A stretch of DNA of 64,000 bases from Oscillospiraceae bacterium. GTDB lineage: Bacteria; Bacillota; Clostridia; Oscillospirales; Oscillospiraceae. Both the position numbers and the translations under genes were made by a program. Position 1 is the first letter of the stretch. Each line of letters starts with the position of its first letter. Of the stretch, positions 27,029 through 34,140 are shown piece after piece. The stretch spans positions 248,001 through 312,000 of the forward strand of contig CADCKQ010000002.1 of the NCBI GenBank assembly GCA_902802045.1, in the 5' to 3' direction. The notes under the pieces are model-generated. The model did not search any database, was not told the DNA's origin, and saw nothing but the letters and a program-made list of their open reading frames with translations.

Positions 27029-27745
27029 ATGACTGCAATATTTTTTGATATAGACGATACTCTGTACAGCAGAAGGGATCTGCTGCTCGAGGCGGCTGTT
27101 GAAACTTCATCCGTTGAAAAACTGACCAAAGAAAGATTTATGAAAGTGTTTTATGAAAAGAGCGATATCAATTTCCCCCTTGTGGAAAACGGAACAATAA
27201 CCGCATTTGAATCAAATATATGGAGGTATGAGGAAACACTAAAAGAGCTTGGCATTCCTTACTCTCCCGGTGACGGAAAAAAATTTGCCGAAAGATACAC
27301 TTACCTTCAGGAGCATATAAGGCTGTCCGGCAAAATGATATCAATGTTTGATGAACTGAAAAATATAAAGAGCTTTGTTCCCTGTATTCTTTCAAACGGA
27401 GAATCGGAGCACCAGTGGAAAAAATTCAACGAACTTGGTCTGTCCAGATGGATAGATCGCAGGCATGTCATAATATCCGGAGATTACGCCATATCAAAAC
27501 CTGACAAAAGGATATTCGATATCGCAGAAAAGAATGTGGATCCTCTATGTAACGAGATCTGGATAGCCGGTGATTCATATAAGCACGATATAGAAGGTGC
27601 AAAAAACGCCCTGTGGAATACCTTATGGTTTAACCGGGGATCAAAAACCGTATATGCGCCCGCGGCAGATATAACTGTTTCAGATGAAGAAAGCTTCTGC
27701 AGTGCATGCATTGAAATAGCGGATCCGAATAATAAATCATATTGA
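27029..27745 (+). CDS. HAD-superfamily hydrolase
   Basis: A 238-residue HAD phosphatase. Motif I is FFDIDDTLYSRRD (nucleophile Asp, general acid Asp two residues on), motif II is ILSNGESEH, motif III has the Lys in ISKPDKRIFDI, and motif IV is IAGDSYKHDIEGAKNA. A helical cap lies between about 15 and 95. I start at ATG 27029, which has CGGAG about 8 nt upstream and places DIDDT near residue 6; an upstream in-frame ATG at 26927 would fall inside the promoter. The substrate is unknown (phosphosugar or nucleotide likely). Confidence 0.88.
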   Translation: MTAIFFDIDDTLYSRRDLLLEAAVETSSVEKLTKERFMKVFYEKSDINFPLVENGTITAFESNIWRYEETLKELGIPYSPGDGKKFAERYTYLQEHIRLSGKMISMFDELKNIKSFVPCILSNGESEHQWKKFNELGLSRWIDRRHVIISGDYAISKPDKRIFDIAEKNVDPLCNEIWIAGDSYKHDIEGAKNALWNTLWFNRGSKTVYAPAADITVSDEESFCSACIEIADPNNKSY

Positions 27746-27757
27746 TCTGAATATGTG

Positions 27758-27790
27758 AAAAAAGAGCTCTTCAAAAGAAGAGCTCTTTTA
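27758..27790. terminator. Bidirectional terminator between HAD gene and tRNA-Pro
   Basis: A 13-bp perfect stem (AAAAGAGCTCTTC / GAAGAGCTCTTTT) with an AAAA loop and T runs on both strands. It ends the HAD transcript on plus and the tRNA-Pro transcript on minus. Confidence 0.9.
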
Positions 27791-27796
27791 AAAAGC

Positions 27797-27872
27797 TGGT
27801 CGGAGTGCGGAGATTTGAACTCCGGGCCTCTTGGTCCCGAACCAAGCGCGCTACCAGCTGCGCTACACCCCG
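27797..27872 (-). tRNA. tRNA-Pro (anticodon CGG)
   Basis: A 76-nt cloverleaf reads from CGGGGTG to CACTCCG-A-CCA with one G-U pair in the acceptor stem. The anticodon arm is CTTGG-TTCGGGA-CCAAG, giving CGG, which reads proline codon CCG. The T arm is CGGAG-TTCAAAT-CTCCG. CCA is encoded. It has its own promoter and terminator. Confidence 0.95.
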
Positions 27873-27884
27873 TCAAGCTTTGCT

Positions 27885-27913
27885 ATTATAGTTTTAAAAG
27901 AATGCAATGTCAA
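27885..27913 (-). promoter_or_regulatory. tRNA-Pro promoter (perfect consensus)
   Basis: TTGACA (27913-27908), 17-bp spacer, TATAAT (27890-27885), ending 12 bp before the tRNA. It matches the vegetative sigma-A consensus exactly. Confidence 0.9.
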
Positions 27914-27920
27914 GGAAAAA

Positions 27921-28856
27921 TTAAACTGATGCATTCTCAACTTTGTGTATAAACTCCTTGAAGATCTTTTCATATTCCACAGGGTGTTTGATAATGGATT
28001 CGGCATGATCTGCTCCGTCAAAAAGATGGATCTCGCTCAACGGGTTTGAAGAGACCTTGATCATTCTTTCGCTGTGCACACAGGGAATCAGCGTATCGTT
28101 TTTACCGTGAGTGAACAGAATGGGACATGAAGTGTTTTTAACTCCGTCAATAGGGACGACTTCATCCGGATAATAATTGAATCTGCTGTGCGCCTGCGAT
28201 CTTAAAATATTTATAACAGGCCAGGCAGGTAAATGAAATCTCACTTTGACGACTTGTTTCATAAGCATGATGGTATCGGAAAACGGGCAGTCTACTGCTG
28301 CGAAATACGGCTTGAAGCTCTTAAGAGAATTCAATACCGTTGCAGCCCCCATCGATTCTCCCTGCAAAGCGATCCTGACATTCTCCCCGAATTTTTCTTT
28401 CACAAAAGAAATGACATTTAAAAGATCCTTTGTCTCCATGTATCCGAGTGTTGTATTATTGCCGGTCGATTCACCGTAGAACCTGTGATCGTAAACAACG
28501 AGACTGTAGCCGAGATCATAAAGCATTCTTGCATATTTAAGAGAGCAGATGCGGTTTGCCATCATTCCGTGACAGACTATCGCGACTTTCTCATTCCCTG
28601 AAGGAGCGGTGTTTTCAATAATATCTCCTGTCAAAGTCTCACCGTTGCTCTCAATGCTGAACCTTTCTTTATGCCACACATTATCGTACAGTCGCAGAGC
28701 TTCGCCGAATCCGTTTTCTGCTTCGGTTTTTCTTGTCTCCTCCTCTGTATGTCCTGGAGTGAGCATGAACGATTTAACAAGGCCTTCAGCCACTATCGCT
28801 GAAAACACCAGATACAGGATTATTGAAGCGATAAGGATTATAAGGAAAACAGTCAT
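27921..28856 (-). CDS. Membrane-anchored alpha/beta hydrolase
   Basis: A 311-residue alpha/beta-hydrolase of the serine aminopeptidase S33/YqkD type. One N-terminal membrane segment (about 2-20) anchors it; the catalytic domain follows. The nucleophile is Ser in LQGESMGAAT, the acid Asp is in HGKNDTLIP, and the His is in GADHAESI. CHGMMAN supplies the oxyanion loop. The start overlaps the stop of the upstream MFS gene (TGATG), so they are co-translated. Substrate unknown; a lipid, ester or peptide linked to the transporter's cargo is possible. Confidence 0.88.
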   Translation of the reverse strand: MTVFLIILIASIILYLVFSAIVAEGLVKSFMLTPGHTEEETRKTEAENGFGEALRLYDNVWHKERFSIESNGETLTGDIIENTAPSGNEKVAIVCHGMMANRICSLKYARMLYDLGYSLVVYDHRFYGESTGNNTTLGYMETKDLLNVISFVKEKFGENVRIALQGESMGAATVLNSLKSFKPYFAAVDCPFSDTIMLMKQVVKVRFHLPAWPVINILRSQAHSRFNYYPDEVVPIDGVKNTSCPILFTHGKNDTLIPCVHSERMIKVSSNPLSEIHLFDGADHAESIIKHPVEYEKIFKEFIHKVENASV

Positions 28857-30175
28857 CAGATCTTTTTCCTCGCTTTAACTGCATAATAGAGTGGAATAAA
28901 TGTGAGCAGAATCAGCGCTGCAGAGATCATGAACAGAACATTTGTCGGAAGATAACTGACTTCTCCGCCTGCTTCCATTACTTTACCTGTTGATTTAATG
29001 ACAGGATTTGCTATCAGCGGAGAAAGCAGCCAGGGCAGTAGTACGAAGAAGATTATTCTGAAACCTTCAAACTGCCCCTTGGATTCTGTGGGGAACAGCT
29101 GCTTGGTCCAGACAGAGAGCACCTGCATGAACATTACGTAGCCGCATCCGAAGAATACAAGCGGAATGATCAGATTGAAGTTGAGCAGCGTGCTCGGATC
29201 CACAGCTTCCGGTTTCCCGAAGATACCAAGCAACAGTACTCCCAGGCAGCTCAGTATGACAGATATTACAGCTGCCTTTCCGAACTGATCTTTATTTACC
29301 ATCCTCGACGCGGGAATTACTATAAACATGCCTATGATGAGCGCTATTCCCTCAAGAAGTCCGATACTGTCAGCTGAGAAACCGAGGAAATATATCAGGT
29401 AATTTCCTAGATGAGGATAGTAAACATCGAAGGCTGTAAAATAGACGGCAAGTGTTATAAGGACCCAAACAAGCTCTTTCTGTCTGAAAAACTCCTTAAA
29501 ATTGAATGCCGAGATCAGCTGATGGAAAAAAGTACCGTCTTTGTTGGGCTTTAAGCTTTCGGAGTCCTTCATCAGCAGAAGGGATATAATACCGAAGCAT
29601 ATGACAAGACCGCCCATAACGGTGAACAGCCGCATATAATTGTCATTGCTGCCAATCAGCAGCCCGCCGGTAACTGTTCCGACGATTGTTCCTATAATAG
29701 GCTGTGTCGCCAGTGCAGCTCCTATGCCTCCCCTGTTCTTATCCGTCATCATATCATTGGTCCAGGCATTAAAAGAAGCATCGTTGCCCATTGAGCCGAA
29801 GAAGGACATTAGGGCGTCCATAAACACGACGGCTGTTGCTGCAAGCAATATATTCCCTGCTTTACCGTTTGTTATAAACTCAGTAGTACCGAAAAGGATC
29901 GTAAAGCAGCCCCAGAGGATATATCCCCAGGCAACAAAAGGTTTCCTCTTTCCTCTGCGGTCAGACAGAGTGCCGAATATGAATGTTGAGATCGTAGTCG
30001 CAATAGAGGATACGGCGACCATCCATGAAATAATTGTCGGATCTTTTGCAATTTTGGCATAGACAAAAGTATTAAACCACTGGTTTTCAATATTCCAGCA
30101 TAACTGGCCGGCTATGCCGAGTCCCCAGACAAGCACCCAGAACAGGGCCGGGGACATTTTCTTTTTGTCTTTCAT
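28856..30175 (-). CDS. MFS transporter, substrate unknown
   Basis: Major facilitator protein with about 12 membrane segments in 439 residues. The motif A loop between segments 2 and 3 reads FGTLSDRRGKRKP. The overall look (long N-terminal WGLGIAGQLCW segment, GGxGAALATQPIIGT) is like sugar or SLC45/GPH-type transporters, but the substrate cannot be named. GGAGG precedes the ATG. It is coupled to the downstream alpha/beta hydrolase gene. Confidence 0.85.
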   Translation of the reverse strand: MKDKKKMSPALFWVLVWGLGIAGQLCWNIENQWFNTFVYAKIAKDPTIISWMVAVSSIATTISTFIFGTLSDRRGKRKPFVAWGYILWGCFTILFGTTEFITNGKAGNILLAATAVVFMDALMSFFGSMGNDASFNAWTNDMMTDKNRGGIGAALATQPIIGTIVGTVTGGLLIGSNDNYMRLFTVMGGLVICFGIISLLLMKDSESLKPNKDGTFFHQLISAFNFKEFFRQKELVWVLITLAVYFTAFDVYYPHLGNYLIYFLGFSADSIGLLEGIALIIGMFIVIPASRMVNKDQFGKAAVISVILSCLGVLLLGIFGKPEAVDPSTLLNFNLIIPLVFFGCGYVMFMQVLSVWTKQLFPTESKGQFEGFRIIFFVLLPWLLSPLIANPVIKSTGKVMEAGGEVSYLPTNVLFMISAALILLTFIPLYYAVKARKKI

Positions 30176-30209
30176 GGCTTACCTCCACAAAAATCTCTTG
30201 TTTAGTATA

Positions 30210-30230
30210 ATATCACTTTTTTTGTGATTC
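30210..30230. promoter_or_regulatory. Inverted repeat in the MFS promoter region
   Basis: ATCAC-TTTTTTT-GTGAT forms a symmetrical site in the spacer of a candidate minus-strand promoter (TTGAGA, 16 bp, TATTAT) about 20-40 bp before the MFS gene. It could be an operator for a repressor encoded elsewhere; no regulator gene adjoins it. Confidence 0.4.
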
Positions 30231-30241
30231 TCAATTGCTTA

Positions 30242-30270
30242 TTGCCCTAAGAAAAAAACTAAAGTATAAT
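30242..30270 (+). promoter_or_regulatory. Promoter of the hflK-hflC pair
   Basis: TTGCCC (30242-30247), 17-bp spacer, TATAAT (30265-30270), 34 bp before the hflK-like ATG. Confidence 0.7.
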
Positions 30271-30303
30271 AATTCAAAACCAAAAGGAACGGAGGTTTTC
30301 ACT

Positions 30304-31344
30304 ATGAGTGAGTTTGACGGAGAATACCATTTCTCCGGTGAAACTGTTCAGGATGACGGGAAAAAGCCCAAAAGGACAAGAAAAGCGCCCGATATTGCAG
30401 GAAAGGCCGGTAAAATCGGAAAGATCATACTTGCTGTTGTTGCAGCTTTGCTTGTCCTGAGTATTGTTTTCGGTTCTTTCTATAATGTCACCGAGCAGGA
30501 AAACGCTGTCGTAACTATGTTCGGTAAAGTTGTAAGGACCGATACTGCCGGACTGCATTTCAAGATCCCTTATCTGCAGCAGGTCAGAATGGTTGATATC
30601 ACGACACACGGTACCGGGATCGGTTATTCGGTCAATTACAACGGCCAGAATATAACTGACCAGACAAACGGGATAATGATCACATCGGATTTTAATCTGA
30701 TCAACATTGATTTCTATCTCGAATATAGGGTAAACGATCCTGTAGCTTATCTTTTCAATTCCCAGGAACCGGAAGAGATACTCAGGAACATCGCTCTTGC
30801 TGCTATTAGAAGCACCGTTGTCGATTTCACTGTTGATGAAGCAATGACAACAGGTAAAAGCGCCATACAAAGTGAAGTTAAATCCAAGATAGCCGAAGAT
30901 CTCAGCCTGCAGCAGATCGGTCTTTCAATAGTAAACATCACCATTCAGGATGCAGAGCCGCCTACACAGGAGATCATCAACGCATTCAAGAATGTTGAGA
31001 CTGTCAAGCAGGGAGCTGAAACCACAATAAACCAGGCCAAGAAATATGAGAGCGAGCAGATACCTGAGGCTGAAGCCGAAGCAGACAGGATAGTCCAGCA
31101 GGCGGAGGCACAGAAAGCCGCAAGGATCGCGGAAGCCGAAGGCCAAGTTTCCAGATTCAATGCTATGTTTGAGCAGTATGTGCTCAATCCCCTGATCACT
31201 AAACAGAGGATGTTCTATGAAACACTTGAAGATGTCCTGCCGGGAGTTAAAGTGGTAATTACAGACGGGTCAACTCAGACTGTTTTCCCTGTTGAAAGCT
31301 TTGCAGATGTCCAGGTTAACGGAGGTGCTTCAAATGAAGGCTAA
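30304..31344 (+). CDS. hflK: HflK-like SPFH/band 7 membrane protein
   Basis: SPFH-domain protein like HflK, which with HflC forms a cage around the FtsH protease in proteobacteria. It has a charged N-terminal tail, one membrane segment (about 39-60), the SPFH domain starting TEQENAVVTMFGKVVRTDTAGLHFKIP, and a long Glu/Ala-rich coiled coil (AEAEADRIVQQAEAQKAARIAEAEGQ, in pieces). 346 residues. GGAGG 8 nt before ATG 30304 fixes the start. The last 11 bp overlap hflC. No ftsH is in the window. Confidence 0.88.
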   Translation: MSEFDGEYHFSGETVQDDGKKPKRTRKAPDIAGKAGKIGKIILAVVAALLVLSIVFGSFYNVTEQENAVVTMFGKVVRTDTAGLHFKIPYLQQVRMVDITTHGTGIGYSVNYNGQNITDQTNGIMITSDFNLINIDFYLEYRVNDPVAYLFNSQEPEEILRNIALAAIRSTVVDFTVDEAMTTGKSAIQSEVKSKIAEDLSLQQIGLSIVNITIQDAEPPTQEIINAFKNVETVKQGAETTINQAKKYESEQIPEAEAEADRIVQQAEAQKAARIAEAEGQVSRFNAMFEQYVLNPLITKQRMFYETLEDVLPGVKVVITDGSTQTVFPVESFADVQVNGGASNEG

Positions 31345-32224
31345 AAAAGCGTTTACGACTCTTATTGCCGTTATTCTGCTCGCAGCACTGATAATTGCAG
31401 GCAATTGCCTTTATGTCGTTCACCCGAAAGAATATATAGCTGTCAGACAGTTCGGTAAGATCGTCAGTATAAAGGATAAAGAAGGCCTTTATATCAAAAC
31501 CCCGTTTGTTCAGACAATACAGAAAGTGTCTGCTGCTACCATTCTTTACGATGTACCGGCTTCTGATGTAATAACCAGAGACAAGAAATCCATGATTTCG
31601 GATAACTACATTCTCTGGCATGTGACAGATCCGACTCTATATATTCAGACCTTGAGTGCTGTCGAAGCGAGAGCTGAGGAGAGAATAGAGGCTGCTGTAT
31701 ACAATTCTCTGAAAAAGATAATCTCCGGAATGTCACAGGAAGAGATAATAGCAGCCAGGGGAGACAGGCTTAACACCATGATAACTGATGATGCCAACGC
31801 CGACGTCAGTATCTACGGAATTGAACTTCTGCAGTGCCAGATCAAGGCCCTCGACCTTCCGGATGACAACAAGGAGGCCGTTTACAGCAGAATGATCTCA
31901 GAAAGAGAAAACATTGCTGCCGGATATAAAGCTGAAGGTAACGCTGAAGCCAAGAGGATCCGAAATGATACTGATAAGCAGGTCACCATTATGCTTGCAA
32001 ATGCTGAAAAACAGGCAGCTACTCTTATCGGTGAGGGTGAGGCCGAATACATGCGCATTCTTCAGGAGGCATACAACACTCCGGAAAAAGCTGAGTTTTA
32101 CAACTTCATAAGATCTCTTGATGCTTTGAAAGCATCTATGTCCGGTGAAGATAAGACGGTTATGCTTGACAAAAACAGTGAACTAGCACAGCTTCTCTAC
32201 GGAATAGATAATAATACAGACTAA
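31334..32224 (+). CDS. hflC: HflC-like SPFH/band 7 membrane protein
   Basis: Partner of the preceding HflK-like protein. A membrane segment lies at about 8-28, followed by the SPFH domain with VVHPKEYIAVRQFGKIV, the helical EERIEAAVYNSLKKIISG stretch, and the conserved SRMISERENIAAGYKAEGNAEA region. 296 residues, the size of HflC. The start is ATG 31334, with GGAGG 9 nt upstream inside the end of hflK, so the two are translationally coupled. It ends before a terminator, giving a two-gene operon. Confidence 0.88.
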   Translation: MKAKKAFTTLIAVILLAALIIAGNCLYVVHPKEYIAVRQFGKIVSIKDKEGLYIKTPFVQTIQKVSAATILYDVPASDVITRDKKSMISDNYILWHVTDPTLYIQTLSAVEARAEERIEAAVYNSLKKIISGMSQEEIIAARGDRLNTMITDDANADVSIYGIELLQCQIKALDLPDDNKEAVYSRMISERENIAAGYKAEGNAEAKRIRNDTDKQVTIMLANAEKQAATLIGEGEAEYMRILQEAYNTPEKAEFYNFIRSLDALKASMSGEDKTVMLDKNSELAQLLYGIDNNTD

Positions 32225-32234
32225 ACAAAAAAAA

Positions 32235-32273
32235 CAATACGGGTAATTGCTGTATGCAATTGCCCGTATTTTC
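32235..32273 (+). terminator. Terminator of the hflK-hflC operon
   Basis: A 15-bp stem (AATACGGGTAATTGC / GCAATTGCCCGTATT, one G-U) with a TGTAT loop, followed by T residues, 11 bp after the hflC stop. It also faces the convergent split membrane gene. Confidence 0.8.
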
Positions 32274-32286
32274 TGGGCTTAATAAT

Positions 32287-32913
32287 TCACTTTCCAAAAA
32301 GCCTGAATTCTCTCAGACCTGCCTTTTTCAGAATAAGCGATCCGGTAAGAAGTGAACCCTCGGCAACACAGTTTACGATCTCTTCTATCCAGTTCATCAG
32401 GGCAGAATCACTGTTTCTGGAAGCCAGATAACCCATCCCGAGCAGTCCTATTCCGGACAGGATAAAGAATGGGATCGCGCTTTTTTTCTTCATCATAGAA
32501 GCTATGACTGCAAGTCCTCCGCAAAAACCTGCAATGCCTATACAGTCAAAAAGCACGAATATAATTGTTCCGGAGAACACAACAGGAACAGCAGCCAGCT
32601 ATAAGGGCTCATCTTTAGTCTCCTGTTTAGCCAAAAGAAGCGCGATTATTGCAATTCCGGCAAGCATAAACGCAGTACTCTGCATTGGCATAAACCCTTT
32701 GTTCAGCTTTTCTAAGTCACAGATCCCTGCAGCATAAAGAAGCTTCCATGTCGCTTTGTAAAAACCGGAAATGAACACAAATATTGTTCCGGAGGAAAAC
32801 AGCGCAAATGCTCCTTTGCTCATCTTATTATAGAGACAGCGCTGGAGAAAAATTGCTGCTATCAAAAACATTGTTACCGGAATATAATCAAAAAGTGCAA
32901 GTGAGACCGTCAT
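32287..32913 (-). pseudogene. Membrane protein gene interrupted by an in-frame amber codon
   Basis: Two open stretches, 32913-32602 and 32598-32287, lie in the same frame with a single TAG at 32601-32599 between them. Read through it, they give about 208 residues with roughly six membrane segments. The first half has YIPVTMFLIAAIFLQ and KATWKLLYAAGICD; the second has FVLFDCIGIAGFCGGL and FFILSGIGLLGMGYL, ending with an amphipathic tail. The only start in the second half is a GTG at 32580 with no ribosome site. AAAGGA serves the first half, 5 bp after the flavin-reductase-like gene. A recent nonsense mutation is the simplest reading; two separate small proteins are less likely. Confidence 0.7.
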
Positions 32914-32918
32914 TCGGT

Positions 32919-33872
32919 TCAGTCCTTTCCTTTTTCCTTGGAACGCTTGTCATTAATGATCTTCATCTCAACAGCGGTAATCTCTGTAATATTATGCTCT
33001 TTAGCCCATTTCACACAGCCTTTCAAAACTGTCGGAAGGAATACTCTCGGAACATTCAGTATCATCTCAAGAGCGTCATCTGTAAAATGAACATCAGGGT
33101 CTGTACGGTCTGCAGCGTATCTGACAGAAGAAAGTGTGGCATTCCTGATGGGCAGCAATTCAGGAATAACGCGCTTTGTCGGAGCAAACCAGAAATTCTT
33201 CGAATCGCGATATCCGTGGCAAATTAGTACATTCGGCCAGTGTTCGGCTTTTACCCCGTCAATTATATTGTCATAGAACTCAGGCTTCATAAGCACTTTA
33301 TCAATTCTTAGAATAAAGTGGCAGCCGTATTTGGATGTGATGCCGTTGAAATTTTTATAAGGCTCCGGATAACACCCGTCCTCAAGAACTCTCCCGATAT
33401 CCTCTTCAGCGTTTTCAAGATCTGTCATCCATGTGCATTCCATTACCTGATAGGCCTCGGAAACTACAAGAGGCCTCTTTTCGGACGGATCAGCTGCAGC
33501 GCACAGGCCCTCCTCAAGATGAAATCCGAAGTTCTTCATCTTCTCAGCAGGTGTGTCTCCCGGCCAGCCCTGTGCAACGATCTTTTTATGATAATGGCCG
33601 TGATTCAGGCCGGGACCTTCCGGCATGAAGTTGAGAGCAATGTGCTTTCTTCCTGCAAGCAGATGCTGGGCAGTATTGGATGAATTTCTTGCCTCCAGAA
33701 CCATCGCGTAATAGTCTTTTCCGGCAATGTAATAAGGGAAGACAAGAGAATAGGAACCGACTGATGTTGACCCGTCTTCAGCGAGGGAAGAGATCATTAC
33801 AGTGGGCATCGGGAAATATGACGAAGTCTGATAAAAGTTATCGACTATTCTGAGATCTTTAAAACTGGACAT
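32919..33872 (-). CDS. Flavin reductase-like protein with C-terminal PCP_red-like domain
   Basis: A 317-residue cytoplasmic protein. The first about 220 residues look like an FMN-binding split-barrel flavin reductase-like domain (FPMPTVMISSLAEDG, then VGSYSLVFPYY, ARNSSNTAQHL and GCHFILRIDKVLM). The last about 55 residues (from FTDDALEMI) resemble the small PCP_red helical domain seen at the C-terminus of the light-independent protochlorophyllide reductase B subunit: hydrophobic pattern VPRVFLPTVLKGCVKWAKEHN, then ITEI. The two-domain combination is my reading of the sequence, and its substrate is unknown. AAGGAAGG precedes the ATG. It is co-transcribed with the split membrane gene. Confidence 0.7.
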   Translation of the reverse strand: MSSFKDLRIVDNFYQTSSYFPMPTVMISSLAEDGSTSVGSYSLVFPYYIAGKDYYAMVLEARNSSNTAQHLLAGRKHIALNFMPEGPGLNHGHYHKKIVAQGWPGDTPAEKMKNFGFHLEEGLCAAADPSEKRPLVVSEAYQVMECTWMTDLENAEEDIGRVLEDGCYPEPYKNFNGITSKYGCHFILRIDKVLMKPEFYDNIIDGVKAEHWPNVLICHGYRDSKNFWFAPTKRVIPELLPIRNATLSSVRYAADRTDPDVHFTDDALEMILNVPRVFLPTVLKGCVKWAKEHNITEITAVEMKIINDKRSKEKGKD

Positions 33873-33910
33873 GTTTGTTTCCTTCCTTGTTCAATAATAG
33901 TTGCAGTTTA

Positions 33911-33938
33911 ATTATAACACTTTCTGTGTTATTATCAA
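33911..33938 (-). promoter_or_regulatory. Promoter with embedded operator for the flavin-reductase-like gene
   Basis: TTGATA (33938-33933), 16-bp spacer, TATAAT (33916-33911). A perfect 7-bp inverted repeat, ATAACAC-TTTCT-GTGTTAT (33914-33932), fills the spacer and overlaps the -10, the classic place for a repressor. Confidence 0.65.
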
Positions 33939-33977
33939 TTCATTATATCACTGATGTATTATAAGCGAATTTTTCAA

Positions 33978-34005
33978 TTGAAATTCTAAAATATTATGCT
34001 ATAAT
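33978..34005 (+). promoter_or_regulatory. tRNA-Gly promoter
   Basis: TTGAAA (33978-33983), 16-bp spacer, TATAAT (34000-34005), 11 bp before the tRNA. Confidence 0.8.
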
Positions 34006-34016
34006 AAAAATACTCT

Positions 34017-34090
34017 GCGGATATAGTTCATCGGTAGAACTTCGGCTTCCCAAGCCGGTAAGGTGGGTTCGATTCCCATTATCCGCTCCA
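34017..34090 (+). tRNA. tRNA-Gly (anticodon CCC)
   Basis: A 74-nt cloverleaf with a perfect acceptor stem GCGGATA / TATCCGC, then T and encoded CCA. D arm GTTC-ATCGGTA-GAAC; anticodon arm TCGGC-TTCCCAA-GCCGG, giving CCC, which reads glycine codon GGG; T arm GTGGG-TTCGATT-CCCAT. Single-gene unit with its own promoter and terminator. Confidence 0.95.
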
Positions 34091-34093
34091 AAT

Positions 34094-34126
34094 AAAAAGC
34101 ACCCTGTATGGGTGCTTTTCTTATTT
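34094..34126. terminator. Terminator after tRNA-Gly, probably bidirectional
   Basis: A 10-bp stem AAAAGCACCC / GGGTGCTTTT with a TGTAT loop and a T-rich tail on plus; A residues allow the same on minus for the convergent isocitrate dehydrogenase gene ending at 34141. Confidence 0.85.
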
Positions 34127-34140
34127 TATCAGATACGTAT

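Noticed and set aside
27797..27872. tRNA-Pro as an integration site for a mobile element
   Set aside because: No integrase, direct repeat or foreign block lies next to it; its own promoter and terminator are intact.
32599..32601. TAG read as an amino acid (stop-codon reassignment)
   Set aside because: No tRNA or pyrrolysine genes are seen, and only one gene in the window is affected; a nonsense mutation is simpler.
34017..34090. tRNA-Gly as an attachment site
   Set aside because: Same reasons; flanking genes are metabolic and no repeat of the tRNA end was noticed nearby.
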